64,000 nucleotides of DNA from Dicyema japonicum (Eukaryota > Dicyemida > Rhombozoa > Dicyemidae), in the NCBI GenBank assembly GCA_011109175.1, contig RDEW01000012.1, forward strand, positions 403,693-467,692. The letters run 5' to 3'. Each line of letters starts with the position of its first letter. The first letter of the stretch is position 1. The position numbers and the translations under genes were made by a program. Shown piece after piece: positions 22,198-33,587 of the stretch. Under the pieces are notes generated by a model. It saw only the letters and a program-made list of their open reading frames with translations, had not been told where the DNA came from and ran no database searches.

Positions 22198-23240
22198 ATT
22201 TTAATTCAGCTGTTGGGAGATGCACAAACTATTCCCACGGACAACAGCCAACGAGAGCCTCTCCTTGAGCCATCTCGTCTCACGAAGATCACCAGTTTTG
22301 TCAGTTAGTAGTTTTCCCAAATGGTTCAGGAACTTCAGCGTTTTAGGGCCAAAGTTCCCCGAAGTTTCAATCGCGACAGGTGCGAAAATGTACCTGTCGC
22401 TGATATCCGAGTATTTAGCATTTTTTACTTCCTCTGCTTGAGAAGAAGGTCTGCCCGGTGAATAATTTTTTTTGCTTGGGGCGAAAGAGCAGACACAGGT
22501 CACATACCATACAAGGTTTCGCCCTCGCTCAAAAGGAAAGGAGGTCATGCCGTCAGGGCGTCTTCCGTTGTCAAATAGACCAGTCGGTTCGATCCGGCAA
22601 CGGAATCCAGCCGATTCTAATGCCCTCTTAATGATGCCGTTCATTGCCGAATGTCGAGAAGATCTGCCAATTCCGCTCCGGCATGAGAGGAGGTGGAGAC
22701 CCAGTTCGTCCGATAGACAGCCACATTTGCACTTCGATTTGGTGCAAACAGGCAATCCGAGGTGTAGACATACAGCTGTACGAAGTGAGTCATCATCCAA
22801 CAATCCACCAACTTCTTGACATGGGTAAACCCCAAGCCAAGATCCATCAACCGCCTCCCTCGAATTTTGGAAACAATCCAGGCGATGTCCAGAGAGCCGG
22901 CTGACTAGGTTGGATGCCAGAGCATTCCATCTATGGATCATCCAAGACGATTATTGGTCTGGGTTACGCGGCTCGCTAAGCCCTTCACTTCGCCACACGT
23001 CCATGTATTCAACCAAGTCATTGGACAGTTTCCGAGATGGAAGCTTTGAAAGAATTGAGTCCACTTGGTTTTTGCATGAAAGTTTTGAGGCAAAATACGC
23101 CGGGCCAGCAATTTGGCAGGGAGTAGTAAGACCGATTCCACCCAATGATATCGGTAATTGAGTCTGTATCCATCCAGGGGTATCAAGAGAAACGTTAAGT
23201 ACGAATTCAGTAATCTTTTGAGGCAATCAGAGTATTCCAT
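22198..23240 (-). pseudogene. Family C LINE C-terminal region, best-preserved copy
   Basis: 22201-22941 is an uninterrupted 246-codon minus-strand frame holding the whole C-terminal domain. It reads GGLLDDDSLRTAVCLHLGLPVC, then CTKSKCKCGCLSDELGLHLLSC (a C-x4-C-x-C...H-x3-C cluster), SRHSAMNGIIKRALESAGF, GRRPDGMTSFPFERGRNLVW, TCVCSFAPSKK, FAPVAIETSGNFGPKTLKFL and GDLRETRWLKERLSLAVVRGN, with a stop at 22201. The WD of the motif is WY here. A second frame (22951-23226) carries the preceding PISLGGIGLTTPCQIAGPAYFASKL block. The RT is missing, so it is 5'-truncated. By inference the PDG...VW(D)-T pattern could be a PD-(D/E)XK nuclease core. Confidence 0.7.
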
Positions 23241-23379
23241 TAAAGGGAATCACACTATAAAAATTGAAATAAAAATTGTTCTTTTGGATTAAAATTCTAA
23301 TTTTTAGTAATATAAAATATTAATTTTATTGTATAAAATTAATAATAATAATGTCACGCTATAAAACATACGGCTTTTG

Positions 23380-23860
23380 TCATGTATAAGGCTTTTGTCA
23401 TCCCCGTCCTGACCTACAATTCAGGCACTTGGGGAATCTCTAAACAAGAGATGGACCGTCTTGACGCTTTCCACAGGACACAATTGAAATCAGTAATCAA
23501 GATCAAGTGGCCTAAGAAGATCTCAAACAATGACCCTCTACTCGAAGTGCAAATCTGGTATACTATCCGAGGAGATCTCAGATCAAGATGGAGTCTCTTT
23601 GGACATATCTTACGTCTAAATGCTCAAGTACCCGCGAATATCGCCATGGAAAACTACCTAATGCATACGGGAGCGGATTCCGTGGAAGACCAAGAGTCAC
23701 ACTCCCAACTATTTTGAATGGAGACCTGTCGGCTGTGGGACTGAAGCTCACTTCCGCAGACGACCTAGATACCTTAAGGGAACTGGCACGAAGTAGAGGG
23801 TCCTGGAAAAGGCTGATAGAGAGGATGGCTAGAAATACGGGCACAAGGGAGGCTTGATTA
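23380..23860 (+). pseudogene. RTE-like LINE C-terminus
   Basis: Typical C-terminal region of RTE-like LINEs: YKAFVIPVLTYNSGTWGIS, DAFHRTQLKSVIKIKWPKKISN, RSRWSLFGHILRLNAQVPA, then after one frameshift near 23680 RGRPRVTLPTILNGDLSAVG, DLDTLRELARSRGSWKRLI and a stop at 23857. The RT is absent. It is followed at about 23885 by an AT-rich (TAA)-like tail. Confidence 0.75.
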
Positions 23861-23920
23861 ATTTTATGACTTCTCGGGAGTGCTTTAAAATAATTAATAA
23901 TAAATAATAAAACATACAAC

Positions 23921-26900
23921 GTGGCGTTCGATTCGGTGGCGTTAAAACTCTCTCGAGTTGGCAAAAATGTTGAAAGGAAAAAAGGAGAAGGGTCACTTGC
24001 GTTACCTGATGGTATGAATGTAATTCTTGCCATATCCGAGAGCGTTGTGGCAGATGACCCAAAAGAATGGGCGAAGCAGGTAGTCCTGCAGGTACGTAGC
24101 AGGCTATCTCGAATGTCCTGGAATGGATGGCCATACTTGGCGGAGCTCTACAGTGGCAGATTCAGTACTGCTATATCTGTGAGTGAACTCAAGAAGATGG
24201 CTGTAGGCAAAGAGGGTACTGGTCTAAAGGGGCGGTGACCAGGTGACCACAACTGTCAAAGAGAGCACGAGCACCAGAGCTGTGATACGTTGCAGCTCAA
24301 GCATGTTTATGAGGTCTTTGCGCGGAATCTCGCTGCAGCGGCAGATGTCCCACTTGAGGACCGTAGATTTACCCGCAAGATTCCTCATTGTAAGGTTAAC
24401 GGTGTAGTGTTAACCTGCATCAATAAGGCTGTGGCTTATGCGGTGGAGGCTAAGCCAGTAGGGTCATTGGATGACATCTCCCTAGTGCTGTATGCAGCAC
24501 AGATCACCTATGAGGAATTGACGGACAAGCCCAGACCACCCAGTAAATGGAGGGAGCAGATCTGTGCCAAGATTGCTTGGAGACAGACTGAGCTGGAAGC
24601 ACTGGAGGGGCACATAAGTAGTGTGGCGAGAGGGGTTAGAGGAAAAGCACCGGCTATAGTAAAGGGGCTAATTAGTAAACTCCGTGTTCCCAAATGGGAC
24701 CTCAAAGAGTTGAGGAGGGCAAAGGTGGAGTTAGAGGGGGCAATAATGGTGTATAAGAGGAAACTCTATACACATGAAAGTCGGTGTAAGAGAAGGAGAG
24801 AAAATAATCTGTTTGAGTTTAATCGCAGATTGTTTTACCGTCGCCTACACGAAAATGGCCATAGTGTATGTTCCCAGCAGGACGCGGAAATGCTTTCCAC
24901 ATGGGGTAGTATGTGGGAGGCTAAACCACGCAGAGGAAATGCGTGGAATGTCCCGTACAGCGCCGCTCCTTTCTTGGCGGAATCTTGCGGAATTTTCGAT
25001 TTTCGCAAGAAATTTGAGGCGGTAGTGAGACATCTCCCTGATTGGAAGACGACCGGGGTCGATAAAGTTTATAATTTCTTTATCAAAAGATGCACTTCAT
25101 TACACGAGTCTATGTGTCGTGTATTACAGAAAAGCATCACTAACCCGGAAACGATTCCTGATTGGGCATGCACAGGGACAACTTATTTGATCCCAAAGCT
25201 GGACAACCCCCAGTCTGCTGCAGATTATCGACCGATAACCTGCATGCCAACCCTGTATAAGCTGATGACCAAATTGGTGGCTAATGAGGTCAGGAGCTTT
25301 GTAGACGCAAATGGGATTCTCTCCGAGAATCAGTTGGGAACTGTGCGAAATTGTCAGGGGGCAAAAGAGCAGGCTTTGATCAACAAATGCCTTTCTGTGT
25401 CTCACGGAAACTCACTTTTGTCTATGTGGGTGGATGTGAAGAAGGCTTACGATTCAGTTGATCATTCTTACCTTGTCGAGTGCCTACACAGTCTGTGTAT
25501 GCCTGTGTGGTTCATCAGCTTTGTAGTGGCTGTGATGAATAGGTGGAGTATTCATCTGAACTATAATAGGCACCGGATAGGCGAGGTAAAACTCAAGAGG
25601 GGGATCCTTCAGGGGGATAGCATGTCTCCGCTACTCTTTGTTCTCTGTTTGGAGCCATTGAGTCGCCGCCTCAATGACCGGTTTGAGCAAATACCAGTTC
25701 ATTGTGAAGGGGTCTGTTTCAGTACAAATCACCTTCTTTTTATCGATGACTGAAGATGTATGCTCGAACAGCCGAGGAGCTCTACTCCATGGGGGTCTGT
25801 GCCAGGGAATTCTTTGAGAGTATAGGGCTAGATTTGAATTATTCAAAGTCTGCGACTAACACGCAAGTATGTAGCGAGTTAGTAAGAGTCCTAGAGGAAC
25901 ACGAAGGATATAAGTATCTGGGTGTTACCGAATCTCCAAAGTCCCTTATAATGCCTGAGACAAAGCGACAAATTACTGAAGGCATCCGTAAAAGAGCAGC
26001 GTTATTGTGTAAGACGTCTCTAAATGCAAGGAATTTGTTCCTAGCATTAAATGAGTATGCTGTCTCGCTGCTAAACTACTACATAGGTGTTGTGGAGTTT
26101 GAGCCCAAAGAGTATGATGAGATGGATGTTATCCGTGGAGTACTCAGAGAGAACCATGTCCATGTGTGGCAGCCAATAAGGAGAGACTATATTTACCCCG
26201 TGATAAATTCGGCCGTGGACTGTGTGGAGTAGTCCAACTAAGTGAGCGTATCCTAATGCGAATGCACGACACCCTGATAGCTGGGTCAAGTGTGTCTGCT
26301 AGGAAGCACGCCATAATAACGACCGAGAAAACACGGGCAACCCACCTAGGCACTATCAGACCTTTTTTGTCTGCTAAGTATGGTGTTGATGATGGTGGGC
26401 TAGTAAATGTGAAGGCGTTGATCGAATTACAATATAATAATTTGATGGAAAAGATCAACTTAAAAAGCCTTCATAAGGTCCTCTTCAGAGCATTGGACAA
26501 CCCACATGTCGACCTTAAGTCGTCGACAATATGGCTAAAATACGGTGACAACTCACCTCGATCGGAGGCGTTGTACACGTATATGCAAGACCGCAATATT
26601 TTTTGGGGTCGATCAACAAATACATGTCCCCACTGTAAGTCAAGGAGCATGTCGGTTGATCATTTAGCCACTCGATGTGGATCCATGCTCTGCCACGACT
26701 ATGTGTGGAGGCACAACGAGGTAGTAAGGAGTCTTCATCTTCTACTATGCAATAAGTATGGTATTCGCCACACCAGAAAGTTGCGGACTCATAAGGTGCA
26801 ATCTGTAGTAGAGAACACCAGGGTCCAAATTAAGGTAGACAGTGTTATCCGTACCTCGGTGCTAGTCAAGCACAATAAACCGGACATTGTGGTACACGAT

Positions 26901-27317
26901 AAGGAGTCTGGCCAAGTCCTTATCATAGAGGTTGGCATCACGTCTCAAGACCGTTTGCAGACTGTGGAGGTGGAGAAAAAAAGGAAGTATGACTTTCTTG
27001 CAAACGAGATGGGGCAGATGCTTGGTTGCAAGGTCCTCGTTATTCCTATAGTAATGACGTGGGAAGGAATTGCAACAAAGTACCACAAGGGTTATCTGAA
27101 GCAGTTGGGGGTAGATAGGAAGCTCCAGGCCTATCTACAGTCCACTGTGTTAAAGCGGACCCTAGAGAGCCTGACACTGGAGTATAGGAGGCAGAGCCCT
27201 GAGATGCCATATGGGCAGAGGGTTCAATTGGACAAGGCGCTCTCGGAGTTGTTTCAGCAACCGGAATCGAACCTGCCTGAGGAGGCTGGCGAACAGGCAG
27301 GCGAGGAAGGTTGTTGA
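23921..27317 (+). mobile_element. RLE-type non-LTR retrotransposon (R2/R4/CRE-like), nearly intact
   Basis: One long coding region with few breaks. A first 105-codon frame (23921-24238) ends in TGA but shares its frame with the next (24290-25753). RT then shows YRPITCMPTLYKLMTK, LSENQLGTVRNCQG, motif A MWVDVKKAYDSVDHS, motif B RGILQGDSMSPLLFVLCLEPL and motif C FIDD. A one-base deletion at about 25751 breaks the frame just after FIDD, and it continues as MYARTAEELYSMG. A second frameshift lies at about 26160 before RLYLPRDKFGRGL. The C-terminal frame (26166-27317) has the knuckle CPHCKSRSMSVDHLATRC (C-x2-C-x8-H-x4-C) and the restriction-like nuclease core KPDIVVHDKESGQVLIIEVG (PD, then Glu 13 residues on). 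This domain order is established for R2/R4/CRE/NeSL elements, which are often site-specific. No host target site was identified. Confidence 0.88.
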
Positions 27318-27366
27318 TTAAATATATTAACTTTTTTATTGTTTGTTAAATAAAGTGTTACCTCAT

Positions 27367-28420
27367 AATGTCACGCTTGTTTGTTAAGACATCTGTTGAA
27401 TATGATAATCTCAAAATTATTCTGGAAGGAGGCTTACCTACTGATGTGCCTGCATATGCTATGTGCAGGATCCGAAAAAAGTCCAAGAGCTTCGTTCTTA
27501 AAGGAGGATGAATGTATCTAAAAGACCCAGAAGGCGATAAATTGGTTATTGTTTCGGACAACGTTGAGGAAATGAAGTTTGTCGCAACTCAAATTCATGA
27601 TTTAACACATTGTGGCCAAAACATCCTAGAAACATATTGTAAAGAACGATATTTTTTGTGAAAAGAGATGTATTTCGCGATGTTGTTTCCAGCTGTGAGA
27701 CATGTCTTTTTGCCAGAAGTCCTAATGAATATGAAGAAAATCATGTAATTGCAAATCGGCCCAATGAGAGATTTCAAATAGATTTAATCGATCTTAAAAG
27801 GTATCAATTTTTTATATTCTCTAGGTTTAGAGAGTATAATGATGGTTATTCGTGGCTTTTAACGGCTATTGATATTTATTCAAAATATGCTGTTACAAAA
27901 AGCTTAAAGAAAAAAAGTGGTTTGGAAGTTGCTGACAACCTTGAGGATATATTCATGGATTATGGACCATGTTTATATTTACAGTCGGACAATGGCTCCG
28001 AGTTTAAAAACTCACATGTCACTGCAATTTGCAAGAAATATAACATTATTCAAATTCATTCACGTCCAAACAACCCACGTAGTCATACAATTGAATTATT
28101 TTTATTTTAGGAATTGTAGAAAGATTCATCAGACAATCACTCGAACTTTGTCGAAGATGTTGTTTGATGATCCAAATAAATGTTGGAAAAAACAGATTAA
28201 AAAAGCTGTCCAATTTTATAATCTTAGTTATCATAGTTCAACAGGTTATATGGCCTTGTATATAAATTAGGTGACAATCAGTTTCGTCGTTACAGAGGCA
28301 TCAAAGGATTTAATCCAATTCTCCCTGTAGGCTATATTGAAAAAAATGATGAAGCAGTTGTGAATGGTTTGAGAGTTAAGCGAAAATTTAGAAACTCAAA
28401 TTGAAACAGAGAGATTCGTT
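27367..28420 (+). pseudogene. DDE integrase module (Ginger/KRBA2-like or Gypsy-like)
   Basis: An integrase-like protein without a neighbouring RT or gag. It has a Zn-binding HHCC-type N-terminus (HDLTH about 27595, CETC about 27700) and a catalytic core with FQIDLIDLKRY (first Asp), LTAIDIYSKYAVTKSL, LQSDNGSEFKN (second Asp) and GIVERF (Glu, about 28112, after a frameshift near 28100). A C-terminal FRRYRGIKGFNPILPVGYIEKND block is in another frame to about 28405. A stop at 27509 separates the N-terminal part from the core. The absence of RT and LTRs favours a Ginger-type DNA transposon or a former single-gene integrase over a retroelement; no terminal inverted repeats were found by eye. Confidence 0.65.
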
Positions 28421-28708
28421 AAATCAAGTGGAGAGGCAGGTTATCAATTTTTTATTATTTCATAGAATTTGACTTCATGCATTGTCCATTAGATTTGAAT
28501 TCCCTTATTTCAAAAGAATGAACAGAAAAATGGGTGTTCATTGCTCAAAATACTCATTCGAGAAAGGAGATGAGGTTAGTTAATTACATTGACAATATAG
28601 GTTTGCGCAAAAAAAGACCATGAGACAAATCCCTCGCTAAAGTTAGGGAAATTTGAATTTCCCTACAGTGAAAAAGTGAAAGTCGTAGATATATTGTCTA
28701 ACAAGCGA
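28421..28708. other. Spacer after the integrase
   Basis: No gene is visible. It contains an imperfect palindrome near 28640 (AGGGAAATTTGAATTTCCCT) that could be part of a terminal structure of the integrase element. Confidence 0.3.
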
Positions 28709-28770
28709 ATGGCTCTTACCTTGTTTAGTTAGTTGGGGTTTTGCGAATAAATTATGTTATCTGTTATTAT
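28709..28770 (+). repeat. 60-bp leader repeat, copy 1
   Basis: A segment from AATGGCTCTTACCTTG through TGGGGTTTTGCGAATAAA to ATGTTATCTGTTAT recurs with about three mismatches at 33588-33650. Here it precedes a full-length LINE; there it precedes the satellite array. It could be the 5' end of the LINE or a unit belonging to the satellite flank. Confidence 0.6.
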
Positions 28771-28794
28771 ATAAGAAACCTACATTGATTTTCT

Positions 28795-28856
28795 ACATTT
28801 CTACAGTAAATTCTACATTTCTACAGTAAATTCTACATTTCTACAGTAAACTTCTA
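28795..28856 (+). repeat. Triple 20-bp direct repeat upstream of LINE ORF1
   Basis: Three copies of ATTCTACATTTCTACAGTAA lie immediately before the ORF1 start at 28865. Promoter-like or 5'-UTR tandem repeats are common in LINEs; that role here is inference. Confidence 0.7.
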
Positions 28857-28864
28857 CAGAATAA

Positions 28865-29944
28865 ATGGTTAAGAAAACAAACACCAAGATACCTGTATTA
28901 AAACCAGCAAAAAGCACTAAAGTGAAGAGCTCTTCTCGTCCTCCGGGAAGTGCTACTACTGAATCATTCTCTCCAGAGAACAAGACTCCACATAAGGCTG
29001 AATTTGTTAAACCACCGAATGTCATTACAATATACGATCCCAAAGATATATCTAAATATACGGATGAACTAATGAAATCCGATCATTTAGAAAACAAGAC
29101 TATATTAATTACAGTGAATTCTACTATGAATGCAATTAAAATCGCAAATGTTTTACAATACTATGACCAATACGGATCTATGAGAATGAGCCACAGAGGA
29201 CCGGGCTCTTTCCGTCTGGACTTCCGAGACAACTCACACATGGCCACCTACATGGAGGCCATAAATGAGACCTGTCCCTTTGGTCTGGACAACCACCACT
29301 TTAGGGCAATCTCAACCAAACCATCTGAGATTGTCCTGAGGAACCTTCCGTTCTGGGTGAGGGAGGACGACCTCTTGGACTACCTCCAGGAGATGGGTCC
29401 CTCAACTTCGAAAGTAACCCGAATGTTCAAAGGATCGCGGCCCATGCCAATGGCGAAGGCCTCGATTAAGAATAGATCGGAAGCCACATCGTTAATACGT
29501 TGTGGTTTCTACATTGGAATGAATAAAATATCCTGTGAATGGAAGAGAAGAGGACCGCCGATCTGCTATATCTGTCAGCAGGTCGGTTACTTTTCATACC
29601 AGTATACTGGAAAGAAAAGATGTTTACGTTGCGCGGGAGAGCATGACATCTCCAAATGTAATACGGACATGGATTCTGAACGGAAATGCATAAATTGCGG
29701 ATCAACAAAACACGGTGCAAGGTATGAAGGATGCCCTGTGCTTGTGGAGGCCAGGCGAAAGCTTATTCCCCAAGTCAAAAATACATATCTGAAATCTATG
29801 AAAGTCATAGACGACAAAGTTGAGACACTGACACGAAAAAGAATTATTGGTTTAATGGTAACAAGCTCTCTTCAGCTAATCTACCGAAGAAATCGGTTTG
29901 GCAAACCAAAGAAGAGATATCACGAAGAATCGAAGAAGAACTAA
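28865..29944 (+). CDS. LINE ORF1 protein with Zn knuckles
   Basis: An intact 359-codon frame starting with ATG at 28865. Residues 1-50 are basic and Ser/Pro-rich. Residues about 75-200 show two RRM-like halves (KTILITVNSTMNAIKIANVL, then SEIVLRNLPFWVREDDLLDYL), and about 235-290 three Zn knuckles (CYICQQVG, CLRCAGEHD, CINCGSTKHG). This architecture is that of the RNA-binding ORF1 (gag-like) of Jockey/CR1-group LINEs, which packages the element RNA. It is the first gene of the element ending near 32780. The C-terminal about 35 residues look frameshifted relative to what follows to 30050. Confidence 0.8.
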   Translation: MVKKTNTKIPVLKPAKSTKVKSSSRPPGSATTESFSPENKTPHKAEFVKPPNVITIYDPKDISKYTDELMKSDHLENKTILITVNSTMNAIKIANVLQYYDQYGSMRMSHRGPGSFRLDFRDNSHMATYMEAINETCPFGLDNHHFRAISTKPSEIVLRNLPFWVREDDLLDYLQEMGPSTSKVTRMFKGSRPMPMAKASIKNRSEATSLIRCGFYIGMNKISCEWKRRGPPICYICQQVGYFSYQYTGKKRCLRCAGEHDISKCNTDMDSERKCINCGSTKHGARYEGCPVLVEARRKLIPQVKNTYLKSMKVIDDKVETLTRKRIIGLMVTSSLQLIYRRNRFGKPKKRYHEESKKN

Positions 29945-29974
29945 ATGAAATTATAACAAGACTGAAAGAATTAA

Positions 29975-32700
29975 GCGATGCACTAGGAGTGGATTTACGG
30001 GAAATGGTGGACCTGGCCATGGAGAGCCCAGGCCACCAAAAAGAAATCTGAAAAGAAACCTAAAGGTTAGTGCTGGTGAATGCCCGCTCTTGGTGAAATG
30101 GGATGATGAACTAGCACTACTTATGAGGACTGCCAAGGCAGATGTCTTGGTAGTCAACGAAACGCAGATTCGAGAAGGAAGGAATTATATTCTGGAAGGA
30201 TATGATTCAGTGGACATTCCATGGAAAGATGGAGCAGTTGCTGGAACCGGAACCTCAATCTTCTTTCATAAACTATTGCAAACTCGGAACGACTGCATTG
30301 TATTGGCCGACGATTCGGAATTCGTGTGTGTCGACGTGCGATGTGGTGGAACATGGATAACCGTGGGAGGGCTATATTCTAAGGACTTGGCCCGGTCTTC
30401 TGTAAAGATTGTTGAGTTCTTCGAAAGAAACCCAATGTCGATCCTGGTAAGAGATCTGAACGCCAAGAACAGGGCTTATGGATGTTATGGAAACAACAGG
30501 GACGGGCGACTACTGGCATATTTGGTCGGGGAAATTGAAATCGAAGTCTTGACGTCCGAAGAACCTAATTATTTCTCACACTATGGGGGTGATATGCTGG
30601 GATTGGCCTTAGTGTCTCCACAACTACTAGACCATGTAGACAGGCCAAGGTTACTCTGGGATATAGGGAGTGACCATATCCCTATGGAGATGACTATAAA
30701 TCTGGAACCGGATATTATTGAAGACATTTTTCTGTATTATGATACCTCGTCGGTAGACTGGGAACATTATCGTCATTATTTATCAAAGAGTATGTTAATG
30801 AAGATTAATTATTCCTTTTCTACACATAATGAGTTGGATGTTTTCAACCAAGATTTATCTAATACTATTATGATGTATCTGCGATTATATTCAAAGAAGG
30901 TTTACTCAAAAATCCTTCCGAAAACGAATCAGTCCTGCCCTCCTTCTATTCGGAGTCTTATTCGCGAAAGGAATACTCTGAAGGCGAAACACAGACGATG
31001 TGTGTACATGTGGGACAGGATAACTTTAAAAAATAATATCGATGCTATCCAAAAAGTTCTACAGAGAGCCTGGAAGTTGTATTCCGAAAACCAAGTTAGG
31101 AAAGCAGCCTCGAAAGTGCACTGGAAGAATCCTTGCTTTTGGAAATTGTACTCCAGACTGACCAACAAAAATTTGAGAGCAAAAAACACTGTACTGGCGG
31201 ATCAGGATGGAAGAACAATTCCCCTGGAAAGAGTACCGTCAGTATTCAGGAAACAATTAGAAAACATACAGGGAGTAGACCCCGTCAGTATTATATCTGA
31301 AAAATTCTCAGAAGATATATCTAGTTCTATGGATTACTCCATAGACGATCTGAATAGTATGGTAGAGGAAATCACCTTGGCAGAAGTCAGGACTGCTACA
31401 CGGGAGTGCAAAAACAAGGCTCCTGGATTTGATAGCATTCCGATGACTATGTTTAAATAAGGGTCCGATGAATTGCTATCTGTTCTACAAAAGATGTATA
31501 ACGATAGTTTCAAGCTCGGACATTCCCCTTCACTATGGAAGCATTCAATTGTAAAGATGATCCCTAAACCTGGAAAGTCGAGGAAAGATCCTCTTAGTTA
31601 TAAGCCTATAAGCCTTATCTGTTCTACATCGAAGATTATGGAACGGATTATTTTCAAGAAATTGAATCAATATATAGAAAAGATTAATTTTCTACAGTGT
31701 TACCAATGGGGTTTTCGGCCAGGGAGATCGTGCGGAAATTGCATTCACTCTCTAAACTATGAGATTGCAAATGCTTTTGAGAAGAGGAGCCAGTTGAGCC
31801 TTGTCTGCCTTGACATCTCTAAGGCTTTCGACAGTGTATGGCACGAAGCCTTATTCTGTCAACTGGTTCGATCAAAAATTTCAAGACAAATGTTCCTATG
31901 GCTGAAAAACCTGTTGACTGGGAGGATATCAAACGTGGTGGTTGGTGGAAGATATTCCGAAGATATATTGTTTAAAAGAGGAGTGCCGCAGGGGTCTATT
32001 CTAAGCCCTCTATTATTCAACATATTTATGGAAGACTTTCCTTCTCCACAAGACGTTAGGACCAAGCTGATGATATATGCGGATGACATCTTAATCCTAG
32101 ACTCATCTCTGAAGGCCTACATCTCTGAGCGACGAATCGGGGCTTTTGTCGACAAAGTCCAGGTTTGGTGCGATAAGAGAGGGATGAAACTATCCACAGA
32201 AAAAATCCAGTTACTTGCGAATATGCAGGCTGGGTCGGCACCAGAGAGAGTCCTATACGCTACGGATACCTAGAGTCTCTAGCCTGAAATACCTGGGGAT
32301 TGCAGTGGATGGAAGAGGATCGTATCGGAAGGACATCGAGGAGCGGAGGAAGAAGGTCGTTCAAGCGATGTTCTGCACCAGAAAACTAATGTTGGATGTC
32401 GATACAATTTTCTATATCTTCCGAATTGTGATTCTTCCAAGACTGATTTACGAATGCGAGGGATGGTTTTAAACTCCCTCGAGAGAAAGGATTCTCGCTC
32501 GCCTGGAGAAAACAAGGCGAGCGGCGATAAAAATATCTCTGGGGAGGAAATTGCATGAAAGCCTAACTGAGGAAGAGAATAGCCTTGTCAGGCCAGTAAA
32601 GAAAGATATCCAAGTCAGGTTGGGTAACCAGCTATACAATACATACTAAGGGGACGACTAAAATGGAGATGGGATACATGTGAAGTGTCCAGGCCGGAAA
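29975..32700 (+). mobile_element. LINE ORF2: APE endonuclease plus reverse transcriptase
   Basis: Encodes target nicking and target-primed reverse transcription. A frame with VLVNARSW (about 30070) shifts into the main frame at 30090. The endonuclease has KADVLVVNETQIREG, MSILVRDLNAKNRAYG and GSDHIPMEM (SDH catalytic motif, about 30670). RT has VKMIPKPGKSRKDPLSYKPI, motif A LVCLDISKAFDSVWHEA, motif B RGVPQGSILSPLLFNIFMEDF and motif C YADD. The main frame is interrupted only by a TAA at 31458, with the same frame resuming at 31473. A shift near 32240 precedes LKYLGIAVDGRGSYRKDIEERRK and ARLEKTRRAAIKISLG. This is the best-preserved Jockey/CR1-like copy, hence probably a recent insertion. Confidence 0.85.
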
Positions 32701-32754
32701 GGCGGACACGATTAAAAATCCCTTAAACTAACTCCTTACTTACTTTGGAAAAAA

Positions 32755-32778
32755 TTTGATTTGATTTGATTTGATATA
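32755..32778 (+). repeat. (TTTGA)n tail of the LINE
   Basis: A pure pentanucleotide run, TTTGA repeated about four times, follows the ORF2 3' region and marks the element's 3' end. It differs from the (TAA)n tails of the other LINE family in this window. Confidence 0.6.
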
Positions 32779-32859
32779 AGAAACTTTCTAAAGAAGAAAC
32801 AGTAGAAGCTTCAACACAGAGAAGAGAGTGGCGCTCTTAAGAAGAGAGGGCATCCACCG

Positions 32860-33440
32860 AAAAAACCAGAAGTAGTCAGGATAACCCTGATTAATGCCCG
32901 TTCTCATCGGAAACGGGCCTCAGTGCTGGTTGCTATAGCCAGCACGATCCAGATGGAAGTTCTAATTATAAACGAAACTAAATTGAAGAAAAGACCATTT
33001 AAAATTGATGGATACGACTCATTAGATATTTTTTTTGGAAGAGTGGTTCTTGTGCTGGAACAGGAACTTCAATTTACTACAAAACTTATTTAAATACAAG
33101 ACTACCCACGATCAATGAAGAAAATCTTTGTGAACTAGCAAGCATTCAACTACAAACAACAATGTGATGGATAACTACCGGAGGAATCTATTCTAAAAAA
33201 CTACGAGAGTATCCATGGATTGTTGACAAATTTATGGAAAACAATGAATATCCAATCCTTGTTGGGGAAATGGACGCTAAACATACTGACTATGGTTGTG
33301 TAACAACCAATCAAGATGGAAAAAGCCTTGTAAAATGGATGAAGTCTGGAGAGTTAAAGATTTTAACTTCAGTCGAAATTATGGAATTAAACTCGCACAT
33401 AAATTGGATTTAGCATCTGAAATAAATGATGAATAGGAAA
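32860..33440 (+). pseudogene. LINE endonuclease fragment
   Basis: Broken frames with NARSHRKRASVLVA, MEVLIINETKLKKRPFKIDGYDS and YPILVGEMDAKHTDYG, the N-terminal half of an APE endonuclease related to the ORF2 just upstream. The C-terminal half, the RT and the 3' tail are absent. The segment from 33440 to 33587 is non-coding. Confidence 0.6.
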
Positions 33441-33587
33441 GAAAAACGAGAAGATTTGGTGATTTATTACATTGCTTGTGGAAACTCGCATTGTAATTGA
33501 GGCTTTTTACGGAGAAGAGAAATACGGTGTCTCATGAGAGTGCCCCGATATAGACGACCCCAAATCTTGGCTTTCCTATTTAGTTAA

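Noticed and set aside
23348-27377. A 13-bp match (ATAATGTCACGCT) on both sides of the RTE/R4-like block as a target-site duplication
   Set aside because: Matches of this length are expected by chance in a 64-kb window, and the two copies do not abut any recognisable element end.
27317-28420. Complete LTR retrotransposon
   Set aside because: No RT, RNase H, protease or gag sequence and no direct long repeats flank the integrase module.
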